Made by a program: the position numbers and the translations under genes
NCBI GenBank assembly: GCA_038210445.1
Contig: JBBQWQ010000015.1
Location: forward strand, 1-64,000
Source of the DNA: JABFRG01 sp038210445
GTDB taxonomy: Bacteria > Myxococcota_A > Polyangia > Polyangiales > Polyangiaceae
Direction of reading: 5' to 3'
Length of the DNA stretch: 64,000 bases
In this document: one piece after another, positions 50,159-59,820 of the stretch
Position numbering within the stretch: position 1 is the first letter of the stretch
Layout: the number at the start of each line of letters is the position of its first letter
Notes under the pieces: model-generated
Seen by the model: only the letters and a program-made list of their open reading frames with translations
The model's database searches: none
What the model was told of the DNA's origin: nothing

Positions 50159-51628
50159 TCAGCGGGTGGCGACGCCCAGGTCTTTGGCCGGAGCGCAGCG
50201 CAGGGTGCACTCGAGCGCCACGTCGAAGCGGCAGTAGTTGGAAGAGGTGAGCATCGAGGTGGGGCCCTTGCACTTCACGTTGCAGCCCTCGGCGGTCTCG
50301 CTCGTGACGATGGAGTAGCCGCCGCGGGAGCAGTTGCCGCCGTCGCCGCACTCGGGCTTCTCGATGCGGCAGGCCGAAGGCACGTAGTCTTTGGGGCAGG
50401 TGAGCGTACGCTCGGTGGCGGCGTAGTCGGGCCGGCGCGCCTCACCGGTGTCGATGTGCTCCCGGCGCACGATGGATCCATTGCCGGTCTGCACGCGCTC
50501 CACCACCCGCACCGTGTGCTGCTTGGGCACCACCGGCGCGTCGCGGTTGGTGGGCACAAACGTGAGCGTCTCTTCGCGGGTTTGCGCTTCGCAGATGGCG
50601 GCCTGCGCCGAGGGGCGCCAGGCCAGCGGGATGTCGAGCGACCCTTCCGCGGGGAGCGAGAACGAGTGGTCGTTGTAGTATGCAGTCAAATCGATGCTGG
50701 CGCGGTTCTGCACGTGCACCAAGCGCGTGGCCTCGCGGTCGGCCGGCACCACGCCAAAGTCCACCGGCATGGGCGTCACTTCCGGGGCCGGGAAAGCGAA
50801 CTTGCACACGTCGGAAACCGGGTAGGCGGCGTAGGCGATGGGCACCGGGTTCTTCACCTTGAAGGTGAGCGGCTTGGCCGAGGTGCCGCCCGCCAGCGCG
50901 GCTTCGAGGCCTTCCACTTCGAGCCCCCCCACCGAGGTCTGGTGCAGCGATGCATCGGTGGCGGCCACGCGGGCCTTCACGAAGTCGAGCGCGCGGCCGT
51001 GGGCCTCGCCCTTGCGTACGGTCATCTCGTAGGAGAGCAGGCCGCCATACTTCACCGAACCGACGAAGTGGGTGGCGCGGCCGCAGGAGCACAGGTCGCG
51101 CTCGTAGGAGATGGCGTCGGTGCCCTTGAAGAACTGCGGATCCTTGTCGCGGACGAAGGCCATGGCCACGAGGCGCACGGTGTGCGTGCTGCCTTCGACG
51201 CCCACCGAGACGAAGGGCGTGATGTCGGCATCGGCTGCCACCAGCGTGCTGTCGACCGCCACCCCGACGAAAGAAAAGTCGATGGTGGCGGCCTCGACGC
51301 TGGCATCCGGACGCGATTTTGCGTCGGCGCACGCGGTGGGCGTGACGCTCCACATCCCCTCGCGGGTGCGCTCGATGCCGCGACCCGGCGAGAGTGAGCT
51401 GGTGGGGTCGAGCAGGTACTCGTGGGTGACGTTGCCGAAGGCCGAAGCCGCGGCCAGGAGCTGCTGGGCGCGGCCGCACTCCGGCGAATCCTTGCATCCT
51501 GCACTCTTATCGTGAGCACCCAGAGGGTCTTTCGCGCCGGGGCACGCGGCCACCAGAAACGAGGCCAGCGCGAGCATCGGAAAGGCGCGCACGGCCGCGC
51601 CGCTGCCGCTCTGGGTGGGCGCTTTCAT
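50159..51628 (-). CDS. Large lipoprotein of unknown function
   Basis: 489-residue lipoprotein (lipobox LVAAC, about Cys29). A Cys-bearing N-terminal stretch (CKDSPECG) precedes a mixed alpha/beta body. The C-terminal 80 residues are Cys-rich (CPKDYVPSACRI, CGDGGNCSRGG, CNVKCKG, CRFDVALECTLRC). Its start overlaps the stop of the 861-residue lipoprotein (ATGA, 51625-51628), so the two are translated together. Internal sequence CRIEKPECGDGGNC may bind a ligand. Family not known. Confidence 0.75.
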   Translation of the reverse strand: MKAPTQSGSGAAVRAFPMLALASFLVAACPGAKDPLGAHDKSAGCKDSPECGRAQQLLAAASAFGNVTHEYLLDPTSSLSPGRGIERTREGMWSVTPTACADAKSRPDASVEAATIDFSFVGVAVDSTLVAADADITPFVSVGVEGSTHTVRLVAMAFVRDKDPQFFKGTDAISYERDLCSCGRATHFVGSVKYGGLLSYEMTVRKGEAHGRALDFVKARVAATDASLHQTSVGGLEVEGLEAALAGGTSAKPLTFKVKNPVPIAYAAYPVSDVCKFAFPAPEVTPMPVDFGVVPADREATRLVHVQNRASIDLTAYYNDHSFSLPAEGSLDIPLAWRPSAQAAICEAQTREETLTFVPTNRDAPVVPKQHTVRVVERVQTGNGSIVRREHIDTGEARRPDYAATERTLTCPKDYVPSACRIEKPECGDGGNCSRGGYSIVTSETAEGCNVKCKGPTSMLTSSNYCRFDVALECTLRCAPAKDLGVATR

Positions 51629-54210
51629 CGTCGACCCCACTGAACGCGAGAGCGCCCCAGTTGATTCCCCTGCGGCGTTGCCACCGCGAACGAAACGGCA
51701 CCGTCGCGAAGGAGCGGCGGCAGCGACGAGAGCCCCGGGACGCGGCCGAGGGTACCCAATGTGGCGCGCGTGCCCTCGAACGCGAGGCCGTCGAGCGATA
51801 CTTCGGCGCCGCGCTGCCGCATCACGAGGAGGTGTGCGCCATCGGCAGGGTCGAAGGCCAGGCCGAGGATCTTCGCGTCGCCCGAGGCCGCCACCAGTGA
51901 GGCAGGGGCCAGCGTGGCGCCGGTCTTTCCGTCGAGCGAAGCCATCACCAGGCGATCCACTGCCTTGTCTTCCTCGGTCCACACGATGCGCGCGCCGTCC
52001 TTGGTGTCGAGGAACGCAGGATACTTCGCCGCGTGGTCTGGCAGCGAGACGCGAACCACGTTGCCCTGCCGCTGGGCATTGTGGGTAGACACCCGCGCCA
52101 CATGCACTGCAGAGATGCCGTCGCGGGTGCGCACGTCGGAGAACGCCAGCCAGGCCACGCCTTCCCGCACGTAGGCGGTGAGCTCTTGCGGCTGCCCCGG
52201 CCCCTCCTTGGAGAGCTCGCTGATGCGCTCCTCGCGGGTGATTCGCCGGAGCTCGGTGTCGATGCGCGCGGCGTACACCTCGGGGCCAGTGCCCCTGCCG
52301 TCGACCCACGCCACCAGCCAGCCGCCGGCGATGGGCACCAGCGTCACGTGCGAAGCGCTCCCCTTCACGCCCGAGAGCTGCACCTCGTTGACGCGGCGGC
52401 CCTTGCCGTCGATGCGTGCAACATGCACCTGAAGATCGCCGTCGTCGCGCGAAACCCAGGCCATGGCTGCGCCGTCTTTGGTGGTGGCGCCCGAGGCCAT
52501 GGCGAGGCCGCCCGAGGCCACCGCGCGATCGGTGATCTTCAGCGGCGCCCCCAGCTGCGCGCCGCTCGCATCGACCGGCAAGACCCACACTTGCGCGCCT
52601 TTGCTGGCGCCGGCCGGGGGGTCGACCGAGAGCACGCCCACCAGGCTTGTGCCCTCGGCGCGCGCAGTGGCGAGAGCCGCCGGCACCTCGGTGAGCGCTG
52701 CGGTGGAGAGCGCACCCAAGCCACCGACCGGCTCCAACCCTTGCTGGGCGTCTTTCGCCGGGGCCGGCGCGGGCAAGGCCACGCTCTGCTTGGGCTCGAC
52801 CCGGAGCGATACCACCCGGGGCGGCGTGCCCGAGAGCGCGCCCAGCACCGAGCACGCGCGCGGAGCGCAGTCGAGCGACCAAGCCTGGTTGAGATCGCTG
52901 CCGAGGAGGCCGCGGAGCGACATGCTGCGCGTCGAATGCAGATCGGCGTCGACCTCGGAGAGGCGCGGCTCGGCCTTCTCCGGGCTGCAGGGAATTCCCG
53001 GCGCGCAGCCGGTGGAGAGCCACGCGAAGCCCTCGCCCATGGGCACCACCTCCAGTGGATCCTTGCCGAAGGCGACCATGGTGGTGGCGCTTCCCTGCCC
53101 CAGATAGGCGAAGCCCACGTCGAAGCCGAGGCTCTGCTCACGCTCCGCCCGCCACGCGGCCAGCACGCCCTTCTTGCCCGGCGTGAGGCCCACCAGGCGC
53201 GCGCCGTCGGGCGCCGCATCCAGAAGGCGCGCCGGCTCCGCGCGGCCGCCAGCGTCGACGCCCCCGACGATGAGGCGTTCGCGGCCGTCGACACGCCCCA
53301 CCCAGGCGGCCACCGAGCGATCGCCGAGGCGCAAAAAGTCGATGTCGTGAACGGCACCGAAGGCCCCGGAGAGGGCGATGGGCAAGGCGCCGGTGCGAAG
53401 GCGATCGTCGACCGTCTGGTAGAGCACTGCCGACTTGCCGGTACCGGTGGAACCGGAGGTGATCCATGCGAGCGCGGCGCCGCTCTCGGCAGCGCGCGCC
53501 TGCCAAGCAGTGGCGCCGCGGACGATGGCGGTGGCGCGCGTGCGAAGGCCCCCGTCGCCGGAGATGGACGCGCCCATGAGCGTGGCGGTGCCGCCTTCGT
53601 CTTCTTCGGCCCAGAAAGCGAGCCCTCCCTGGCCAGTGACCACCAGCTCCATCCACCCGATGTGGCGGCCCGGCGCGTGGCCCAGATCGGCGGGCGCGGC
53701 CCGCAAACGGCCGCCTTCGTCGACCAGCGCGAAGCCCACCGCCTCGCCGCCGTCGGATGGATACGTGTACAGTACACAATACGAAGCGGTGGTGCCGCCG
53801 AAGGAGCGGATCACCAGTGACATGGCGTTCTGGGGCACCTCGGTCTCGGTGGCGGTGCCGCGGGGCGCGCCGTCGCGGAGCACCGGGGTGGTGATGAGCA
53901 GCCGCGTGGCGTCGCGCTGGACGATGTGCGCGGCGACGCCGCTCTCTTCGCGGTAGGCCAGGAAGGGACCGATGGACGCGCCCTCCAGCGTGGCGATGAC
54001 CCGGGGTGCGCTGGGTAGGCCGCCGTCGGCCCCGCGCGCGAGCACGTCTTTGGGGCGCGTGCGCCAGGGCTCGTCGACCTGCGCCGCGGGCGGCGCACTG
54101 CCGCACGCGTACAGTGCCAGCGCGCCTCCCGCCACCGAGGCGGCAACGGGCGCGACGCGCAGGAAGCGACGGAGGAGGATCGCGGCTGCGGAGCGACGGG
54201 AAAGGATCAC
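51625..54210 (-). CDS. Large propeller-like lipoprotein
   Basis: 861-residue lipoprotein with lipobox LYAC (about Cys36), start GTG at 54210. The mature part repeats short beta segments such as VAAWVGRVDGRERLIVGG, AWVDGRGTGPEVYAARI and HVARIDGKGRRV, compatible with one or two beta propellers whose blades end in A-W-x-D/x-x-x-D. No active site is seen. It is coupled to the 489-residue lipoprotein and follows the Ser/Thr kinase gene on the same strand by about 116 bases, so the three may form one unit. ATG further upstream (54288) is possible but less likely. Confidence 0.72.
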   Translation of the reverse strand: MILSRRSAAAILLRRFLRVAPVAASVAGGALALYACGSAPPAAQVDEPWRTRPKDVLARGADGGLPSAPRVIATLEGASIGPFLAYREESGVAAHIVQRDATRLLITTPVLRDGAPRGTATETEVPQNAMSLVIRSFGGTTASYCVLYTYPSDGGEAVGFALVDEGGRLRAAPADLGHAPGRHIGWMELVVTGQGGLAFWAEEDEGGTATLMGASISGDGGLRTRATAIVRGATAWQARAAESGAALAWITSGSTGTGKSAVLYQTVDDRLRTGALPIALSGAFGAVHDIDFLRLGDRSVAAWVGRVDGRERLIVGGVDAGGRAEPARLLDAAPDGARLVGLTPGKKGVLAAWRAEREQSLGFDVGFAYLGQGSATTMVAFGKDPLEVVPMGEGFAWLSTGCAPGIPCSPEKAEPRLSEVDADLHSTRSMSLRGLLGSDLNQAWSLDCAPRACSVLGALSGTPPRVVSLRVEPKQSVALPAPAPAKDAQQGLEPVGGLGALSTAALTEVPAALATARAEGTSLVGVLSVDPPAGASKGAQVWVLPVDASGAQLGAPLKITDRAVASGGLAMASGATTKDGAAMAWVSRDDGDLQVHVARIDGKGRRVNEVQLSGVKGSASHVTLVPIAGGWLVAWVDGRGTGPEVYAARIDTELRRITREERISELSKEGPGQPQELTAYVREGVAWLAFSDVRTRDGISAVHVARVSTHNAQRQGNVVRVSLPDHAAKYPAFLDTKDGARIVWTEEDKAVDRLVMASLDGKTGATLAPASLVAASGDAKILGLAFDPADGAHLLVMRQRGAEVSLDGLAFEGTRATLGTLGRVPGLSSLPPLLRDGAVSFAVATPQGNQLGRSRVQWGRR

Positions 54211-54326
54211 GTTCCCTTCATAGCAACAAGACCCGAGCCGCTGTTCCTGAATTCCGGGCCCGTTCCAGCGCGCGCGCCATTTCCGCAAGCCTGCATTTTT
54301 TCGGGAATGAAACCCGTATCAGCTGC

Positions 54327-56549
54327 TCACGCGGTCGTGCCCTCGAGCAGCGTGCCATCGTCGCAGAAGGCGCGAATGACTGGCCGCGACGGCTCGAACC
54401 ACAGCGCAACGACATTCCCGGGCACCTGGAGCTCGGGGTTGGCGCGGGGCCAGCCGCCTTCGGTGCGACACAGCATACGCCCGCCCTCGGCACCGGCCCA
54501 CAAGAGGCCGTCGCGCCCGGAGCCAAGGACCCGTAGATCGTGCTGCGTGCCCACGCGCTCGAGGGTGGCCTGAAACTGCGCGTCGATGCGCGCAGCGTGC
54601 CCGCGGCTGCCGACCGCGACCGCGACCGCTTCGGCGCCGTCGCCGTCGCCGCTGACTGCGCGAATGGCGTAGAGGTGCGCGGTGCAGGCCGACCCCACGT
54701 ACTCGGCCTGCCCCGCCGCGAAGCGCACCAGCGCCCCGAGATCGCCGCAGGCGACCATGCCGCCGTCGTGCCAGGGAGCAACCGCGTGGAGCGCGCCGCA
54801 GCTGGCGACCACCGCGTGCGCGCCGAGACGCCCGCCGTGGTAGCGCACCACCACACCTGCACTCTGGCCTGCGGTGATCCGCTCGCCCACCAGCGTCACG
54901 ATGTCGCCCTCGACGTAGGCGCCGAGGAAAGCCATGTGCGGGTCTGGCGTGAGCCAGGGCTCGCAGTCGGCGAGGCTCGCCGATACCTGGGCCACCAGGC
55001 CGCTCCGGCCGTGAACGAGGATGTCGGAGGACCCAATCCGTGCGATGCCCTCGACGTCGGTGAAGGCGAACGGCATCGGCGCCGCGATAGGAACCGGCTT
55101 TCGCTCCGATGCGGAGATGCGACAGAAGCCTTCGGACCCCACCGCGAGCACGCGATCGCCGCTGTCGGCGAACATGGCGGCCCGGTACGCGCCGCTCTCG
55201 CGCGTGCCGGCAGCGAGGGTGGTCCAGCGCCAGGCCCGGCGCGAGGAGGGCGGCGTAAGGGCAGCGCTCGGTGGCCTGGCGGGCGACGAACCGGGCACGT
55301 TGCCACCCAGCGGTGCGGTGCGCTCGGCGGGGCTTCCACGACCGCGCTGGCTGAGCGGGAGCGTGCCATCGGCGCCGCGCGGAACCGACACCGGCGGAAC
55401 CGATTGCGGCGGAGGAAATCGCGAGGGTGAACCCGTCGGCGCTGGCGGAGGCCGCGAAGGATGCGGCGTAGGGGACGCCGCGCGGTTGCTCGAGAGCCCG
55501 GGGACGCGCTGCGAGAGCACGTCGGAGTCGAACACGCCCGCCTCGCGGAACGCGCCTCGCGCCGTGGGTGGCTGCTCGAGCGCCGCGCGCAAGTGCGGGT
55601 CGACCGCCTGAAAGAGCTCCACCGCGTTGGCGTGCCGCTTGGCCGGATCGGGATCGAGCGCCCGGGCGATTTCGCGATCGATGGCGTCGACCACAGCGCC
55701 GCGGCCGGCCAGCTCCGGCGAGATGAGCGCCTTGGTCTTGCGGAGCGAAGGGCGTACGTCGTTGAGAATGCGTGTGAGCACGATGAGCGGGTTTTCGCCC
55801 GGTCGAAACGGATACGCGGGAACGCCCACCAGCATCTCGAAGAGGAGCGCGGCCAGAGAGAACACGTCGGTGTGCGGGCCGACCCGACGATTGCCCTTCT
55901 CGTACTGCTCCGGGGGCGCGTAGCCGATGGACGCGCCGGCCACCTGGGCGGTGCGCTCCATGTTGCCGGAGACGATCTTGACCAGGCCAAAATCGGTGAC
56001 CTTGGCGATCTCTTCCGCGTCGCCGAGGGTGAGCAACACGTTGGAGGGCTTCAGATCGCGATGGACGACGTTCTGCGCGTGGACGTAGTCGAGAGCCTGA
56101 ACCACATGGCGAAAGAGCCGGCGCACGCGATCGAGCGGCAAGCCGCGACCAGCCGACGCCGCCAGCACGCGCTCCAGCGTGGTTCCCCGCACATACTCGA
56201 GCACCGTAAAGGGGAGCTTCACCGGCGCGCGATCACCGATTCGCAACTGCGTTTCGAAGTGATCGTAAAACCGCACCACGTAGGGGCACGGGTTGGCTTG
56301 CTGCGAGAGCATGCGCAGCACCAGGGCTTCCCGCTGGAAGCGCTTCAAGGAGTCGTCGGCGATGACGTCTGGTCGCAGCACCTTGACCACCACCACCATG
56401 CCGTCGGCGTCGTCCCAGGAGGCGCGAAAAACCCACCCCTGACCGCCCTCGCCGACAAGATCGCGCACGTGGTATCCGATGCCCGACGACCCACGCAGTA
56501 CCTGGCCGAGGAGAGCATCTCGGACGGGGTTGGGGTCCGGGATCGCCAT
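54327..56549 (-). CDS. Ser/Thr protein kinase with C-terminal propeller-like domain
   Basis: 740-residue Hanks-type kinase. Kinase domain about 25-330: the G-loop GEGGQGWV, ATP Lys56 in VVVKVLRP, HRDLKPSN catalytic loop, DFG in KVTDFG and an activation segment with YAPPEQ. A Pro/Ser/Arg-rich linker follows (about 345-450). The C-terminal part (about 455-740) alternates short beta segments (LAVGSEGFCRI, GDLGALVRFAAGQAEYVG, VVALWFEPSRPVIRAFCDDG), like a beta propeller. There is no TM segment, so it should be a cytosolic kinase whose tail is a ligand-binding sensor. Start: ATG at 56549 (MAIPDPN). Confidence 0.93.
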   Translation of the reverse strand: MAIPDPNPVRDALLGQVLRGSSGIGYHVRDLVGEGGQGWVFRASWDDADGMVVVVKVLRPDVIADDSLKRFQREALVLRMLSQQANPCPYVVRFYDHFETQLRIGDRAPVKLPFTVLEYVRGTTLERVLAASAGRGLPLDRVRRLFRHVVQALDYVHAQNVVHRDLKPSNVLLTLGDAEEIAKVTDFGLVKIVSGNMERTAQVAGASIGYAPPEQYEKGNRRVGPHTDVFSLAALLFEMLVGVPAYPFRPGENPLIVLTRILNDVRPSLRKTKALISPELAGRGAVVDAIDREIARALDPDPAKRHANAVELFQAVDPHLRAALEQPPTARGAFREAGVFDSDVLSQRVPGLSSNRAASPTPHPSRPPPAPTGSPSRFPPPQSVPPVSVPRGADGTLPLSQRGRGSPAERTAPLGGNVPGSSPARPPSAALTPPSSRRAWRWTTLAAGTRESGAYRAAMFADSGDRVLAVGSEGFCRISASERKPVPIAAPMPFAFTDVEGIARIGSSDILVHGRSGLVAQVSASLADCEPWLTPDPHMAFLGAYVEGDIVTLVGERITAGQSAGVVVRYHGGRLGAHAVVASCGALHAVAPWHDGGMVACGDLGALVRFAAGQAEYVGSACTAHLYAIRAVSGDGDGAEAVAVAVGSRGHAARIDAQFQATLERVGTQHDLRVLGSGRDGLLWAGAEGGRMLCRTEGGWPRANPELQVPGNVVALWFEPSRPVIRAFCDDGTLLEGTTA

Positions 56550-56609
56550 CGGCTCCCTACGATAGCGAGGCGGCGGGCGATGCGTCGGAAAAAGGGCCAG
56601 ACAAAGCAA

Positions 56610-56635
56610 CACCCCTGAGCGGACACTCAGGGGTG
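56610..56635 (-). terminator. Perfect 10-bp stem terminator after trxA
   Basis: CACCCCTGAG and CTCAGGGGTG are exact complements with a six-base loop CGGACA. On the minus strand it is followed by TTGCTTT. A second perfect hairpin CGGAGGC-TCAC-GCCTCCG lies at 56639-56656, just after the trxA stop. Together they probably end trxA transcription and separate it from the kinase gene. Confidence 0.8.
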
Positions 56636-56673
56636 CGTCGGAGGCTCACGCCTCCGTAACGAAGAACCGCTCC

Positions 56674-56991
56674 TCAGCCGATGAGCTTGAGCAGCGTTTC
56701 CTTGTTGGTGAGGCCTACGTGCTGGCCCTTGACCTGGCCACCCTGAAACACGAGGACAGTGGGAACGCTCATGACGCGGTACTTGCGTGCCGTGTCGGAT
56801 GCGTCGTCGATGTCCAGCTTGGCGACCTTGTAACGGCCACCAGCCTCGTTCGCGAGGCCTTCGACGATGGGAGCGAGGGCCTTACAGGGGCCACACCACG
56901 TCGCGGTGAAGTCGACCAGAACCGGGACGTTCGACTTGATAACTTCGTTCTCGAAGTTTTCGTCGGTGAGCTCAACGATATTGCCAGCCAT
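56674..56991 (-). CDS. trxA: Thioredoxin
   Basis: 105-residue cytosolic redox protein with the active site WCGPC in DFTATWCGPCKALAP. The cis-Pro loop is SVPTVL and the C-terminal helix is KETLLKLIG. It reduces disulfides with thioredoxin reductase. The ATG at 56991 has GAGGA eight bases upstream and gives the standard length; the frame open upstream is not coding. A terminator pair follows. Confidence 0.97.
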   Translation of the reverse strand: MAGNIVELTDENFENEVIKSNVPVLVDFTATWCGPCKALAPIVEGLANEAGGRYKVAKLDIDDASDTARKYRVMSVPTVLVFQGGQVKGQHVGLTNKETLLKLIG

Positions 56992-57136
56992 GAGGGATTC
57001 CTCCGAACGGGTGTCTGCACAACGTAACGACGGGGGGAGAAAGAGGGAAGGGTGAAATGGGCGGGCGGCCCGATTGCGCGCAGAAGATGCGCGCACGGTG
57101 TGCGCACCGTAGAGAGCCGCCATGGCCTCTCCTTGA

Positions 57137-58228
57137 TCAGATGCCACCCGCGTCGCGGGCGTTGTTGCTGCGCGGCGTGACGATTTCGTCGGGAGCGCGG
57201 GGCGGCGCCGACGCGCGCGGGGCCGGCTGCGGCGGTTCATCCGGGCGCAGGTACCGCGTCACCACCCCTTCCAGGCTCTTGGCCACCGCATCGGCGGAGT
57301 CGTGCGTCGAGGCGAAGACGCGCGGTCCCTTGGCCTCGGCGGTGAAGGCGTCGAGGAGCCGGCCGAAACCCGCCAGCCGCGCGCCCAGCTTCTGGCTCAG
57401 GTCGAAGCGTCGGGCCATGAGAAACTCGCGCGCGTCGAGGCAGGCGGTCTCGCTCTCGCAGTGCGCCTCGAAGGCGAGCTCGGCGTCCTTGCCCTTCTCG
57501 CCGGGGGTCATGGCCAGACCGATGGCGTCGATCTGGAGCAGCGAGGCGGCCTTGGCCGCGCCTTCGCCGCCGAGGAACGTTCGCAGGTCTTCGCGGAGCG
57601 ACTTCGGAGGCACCACCGTCACCAGCACCGCCGGCGGAAACGAGAGGCGCGCCGTGAGCGACGCGCGGAGCGTGGCGTGCGGCGACGACGTGCCGAGGCC
57701 CGGCGTGGTGCCATCGGCCACGTTGGCCAGCGCTTCGGGCCAGCTACCGAGGCCGATGAGGAGCGGGCCGCGCGCCGAGAGCCCCACGCGCACGCCCGCC
57801 GGATCGCCAGTGAGCTCGAAGGAGCCGGCGCGGGTCTTGGTGGAGCTGCCGGGGAACACGCCGCGACAGGTCTCGAGCTCGTCGCCGGTGGCGCGGCCCG
57901 AGATGGCCACCGCGAGCTCGCTGCGCTCACCCTTGGGAATCGAGAGCGCCGCTTCGTCGATGCGCTCGCTCGCCTTGAGCGGGCAGCCGGCCGGAAGGCG
58001 AAGGCGCCCGTCGACCAGCGACACGAAGGGGCTGCGGAAGGGCGAGCCCCGGAGCGCCTCGCCGTTCACCGTGGCCACCAGAAACGAGTCGCCGGGGATG
58101 GCGTCGATGGGCGCCCGCGGGCGACGAGCAAAGAGGCCGAAATAGGCCAGCGCGACGGCGCACGCCACCATGGCCAGCGCGACGGCTCGACGTTGGGCGA
58201 CTCGTGTCACCGGCGGAGAATCCCGCAC
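57137..58228 (-). CDS. Membrane-anchored hypothetical protein
   Basis: 363-residue protein with one N-terminal TM (about 13-32, RRAVALAMVACAVALAYFGLF) and a periplasmic body. The body shows alternating hydrophobic strands (FLVATVNGEALRGSPF, LLIGLGSWPEAL, AELAFEAHCESETACLDA). The Cys pair in CESETACLDA may form a disulfide. C-terminal 40 residues are Pro/Arg-rich. No domain recognised. It is upstream of trxA on the same strand with a 145-base gap, so a separate promoter for trxA is likely. Confidence 0.7.
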   Translation of the reverse strand: MRDSPPVTRVAQRRAVALAMVACAVALAYFGLFARRPRAPIDAIPGDSFLVATVNGEALRGSPFRSPFVSLVDGRLRLPAGCPLKASERIDEAALSIPKGERSELAVAISGRATGDELETCRGVFPGSSTKTRAGSFELTGDPAGVRVGLSARGPLLIGLGSWPEALANVADGTTPGLGTSSPHATLRASLTARLSFPPAVLVTVVPPKSLREDLRTFLGGEGAAKAASLLQIDAIGLAMTPGEKGKDAELAFEAHCESETACLDAREFLMARRFDLSQKLGARLAGFGRLLDAFTAEAKGPRVFASTHDSADAVAKSLEGVVTRYLRPDEPPQPAPRASAPPRAPDEIVTPRSNNARDAGGI

Positions 58229-58261
58229 CGGGCCCAGGCAAGCAAGGGAAGCTTGCGCGCG

Positions 58262-58447
58262 TCAGGCGTCGACCGGCGGATCGCCCTCGCGGCGCCCGTC
58301 GTTCATGCGGCGCCCCTCCGGCCGCGGAGGAAACGCGCGGCGATCGTCGCCCTTCCGGCGGTCCACACCGCTCCGCGCGGGGGTCTCGGGAAAGGCGGCA
58401 GCGGGGCGACCAAGAGGCTTCGGCGCGCGCGATTTCATGCTTTTCAT
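58262..58447 (-). CDS. Small basic Arg-rich protein (tentative)
   Basis: 61 residues starting ATG at 58447: MKSMKSRAPKPLG, then DRRKGDDRRAFPPRPEGRR and DGRREGDPPVD. The regular D-R-R-x-x-D-D-R-R spacing is non-random. It lies between the glycosyltransferase and the membrane-anchored protein genes on the same strand. Very short and unrecognised; could be non-coding. Confidence 0.35.
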   Translation of the reverse strand: MKSMKSRAPKPLGRPAAAFPETPARSGVDRRKGDDRRAFPPRPEGRRMNDGRREGDPPVDA

Positions 58448-58487
58448 ACACGCACCAGGGCGCCACCCGGGCCAACTTTTCGGCGCG

Positions 58488-59594
58488 TCATGCGGCCTTC
58501 TGCGATGCGGCGAGAAGATGCCCGACGATGGCGTCGGCCGCCCCACGCGGCACCGAATCGCGGGCGCGCTGGGCCATGGCAGGCAGGCGCCCTTGCGCCC
58601 AGAGCGCCAGCACCCCAGCGCCGACGTTGCCCGGTCGCACCGCCACGCCGGCTCCCTGGGTGCAGACGAACACCTCGTTGATCTGTTCGTTTCCCGGCAC
58701 CGCGCCGGCGATCATCAGCGGCCGACCGGCGGTGAGCGCCTCGGTCACGGTGAGACCGCCGGCCTTGCCCACGATCAGGTGCGCGTCGGTCATGCGCCGG
58801 GGCATGTCGCGCTCGAACCCCACCACTTCCGCCCGCAGGCCCAGGCTCCGCGCAAGGCCCTCGATGCGTCGCCGTACCGGCTCGGCGCTGCCGCACACCA
58901 CCACCAGCTCCACATCGGCAACGTCGGCGAAGGAGGCGACCATGCGCTCGAGCGGCCCCACCCCGAAGCCGCCGCTGGTGACGAGCACCCGAAGCCGCTC
59001 CCCGCTGCCATGGCGCGGGGGCCGAGAAGCCGGGATGCGCTCGAAGGCTGCGCGCACCGGGATACCCGTGCAAGATACACAATATTCCGGAACCCCGTGC
59101 TCGCGCAGATCGTCTGCGGCGAAGGGCCCGCCCACGAAGAAGCGGTCGACGCCCGCCTCGGCCCATACCGCGTGGGCGGTATAGTCGGTGACGACGCAAC
59201 CGAGGGGCGCCGCCAGCCTTCCGCGCCTGCGCTCGTGGGCGAGCGCCACCAGCGGCAGGTGGTGGGTGGCGAGCACCGCGCGCGGCCGAAGGCTCCGAAC
59301 GTGGGCGCGGAGCTTCGCGAACGTGAGCTCGTCCATGCCGCGACGCAGCGGATCGAGCACAGTGCGCGCATGGTTCGCCGCCGAGTACGCCGACCCGTAC
59401 AGGTCGGGGGCCAGCCCCTGCCCGGCCAGATGGGCGCGCAGGTACATGTCGCCGAACCAGCGCGGCGCGAAGTCGAACGCGTCGAGGAGCACGGTGCGAA
59501 GCCCGCGCGCCCTGGCCGCTTCTTCGAGCGCCAGCGCGGCGCCTTTGTGTCCACCACCAACCGGAGAGAACGTGACGACGAGATCGACGGGCAT
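58488..59594 (-). CDS. MGDG synthase / processive glucosyltransferase-type glycosyltransferase
   Basis: 368-residue GT28-type enzyme. N-terminal VVTFSPVGGGHKGAALALEEAA is the acceptor-side Gly-rich loop; ATHHLPLVALAHER and GCVVTDYTAHAVWAEAGVDRFFVGG belong to the first Rossmann domain. LRVLVTSGGFGVG and VGKAGGLTVTEALTAGRPLMIAGAVPGNEQIN are the UDP-sugar site. Family members make galactosyl- or glucosyl-diacylglycerol at the membrane. The ATG at 59594 begins MPVDLVVTFSP. It may supply glycolipids; substrate uncertain. Confidence 0.88.
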   Translation of the reverse strand: MPVDLVVTFSPVGGGHKGAALALEEAARARGLRTVLLDAFDFAPRWFGDMYLRAHLAGQGLAPDLYGSAYSAANHARTVLDPLRRGMDELTFAKLRAHVRSLRPRAVLATHHLPLVALAHERRRGRLAAPLGCVVTDYTAHAVWAEAGVDRFFVGGPFAADDLREHGVPEYCVSCTGIPVRAAFERIPASRPPRHGSGERLRVLVTSGGFGVGPLERMVASFADVADVELVVVCGSAEPVRRRIEGLARSLGLRAEVVGFERDMPRRMTDAHLIVGKAGGLTVTEALTAGRPLMIAGAVPGNEQINEVFVCTQGAGVAVRPGNVGAGVLALWAQGRLPAMAQRARDSVPRGAADAIVGHLLAASQKAA

Positions 59595-59820
59595 GCGCCG
59601 GAGAGGAGCAAGGGCCGGACCGCCCAAAGCGCGCAGGCGGCAGCGGAGCCGGCCTTCGGGGAAAACCCGCGGGGATCCCGCAAAGTTGTCGAGTGATTCA
59701 ACCAGTTAGCGAGCTCGGCAGCACCGCCGCTGTGTCAACCCGCGGTCACGAATCCGTGGTGAAGCAGAGCGCACGGGTGCGTCGCCTGCTACGCGCACCG
59801 ACGCGTAGGTACGCTGCCGA

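Noticed and set aside
59595..59820. Possible small RNA or gene in the 226-base gap before dnaJ
   Set aside because: No consistent frame, hairpin with T tail or promoter pattern could be supported.
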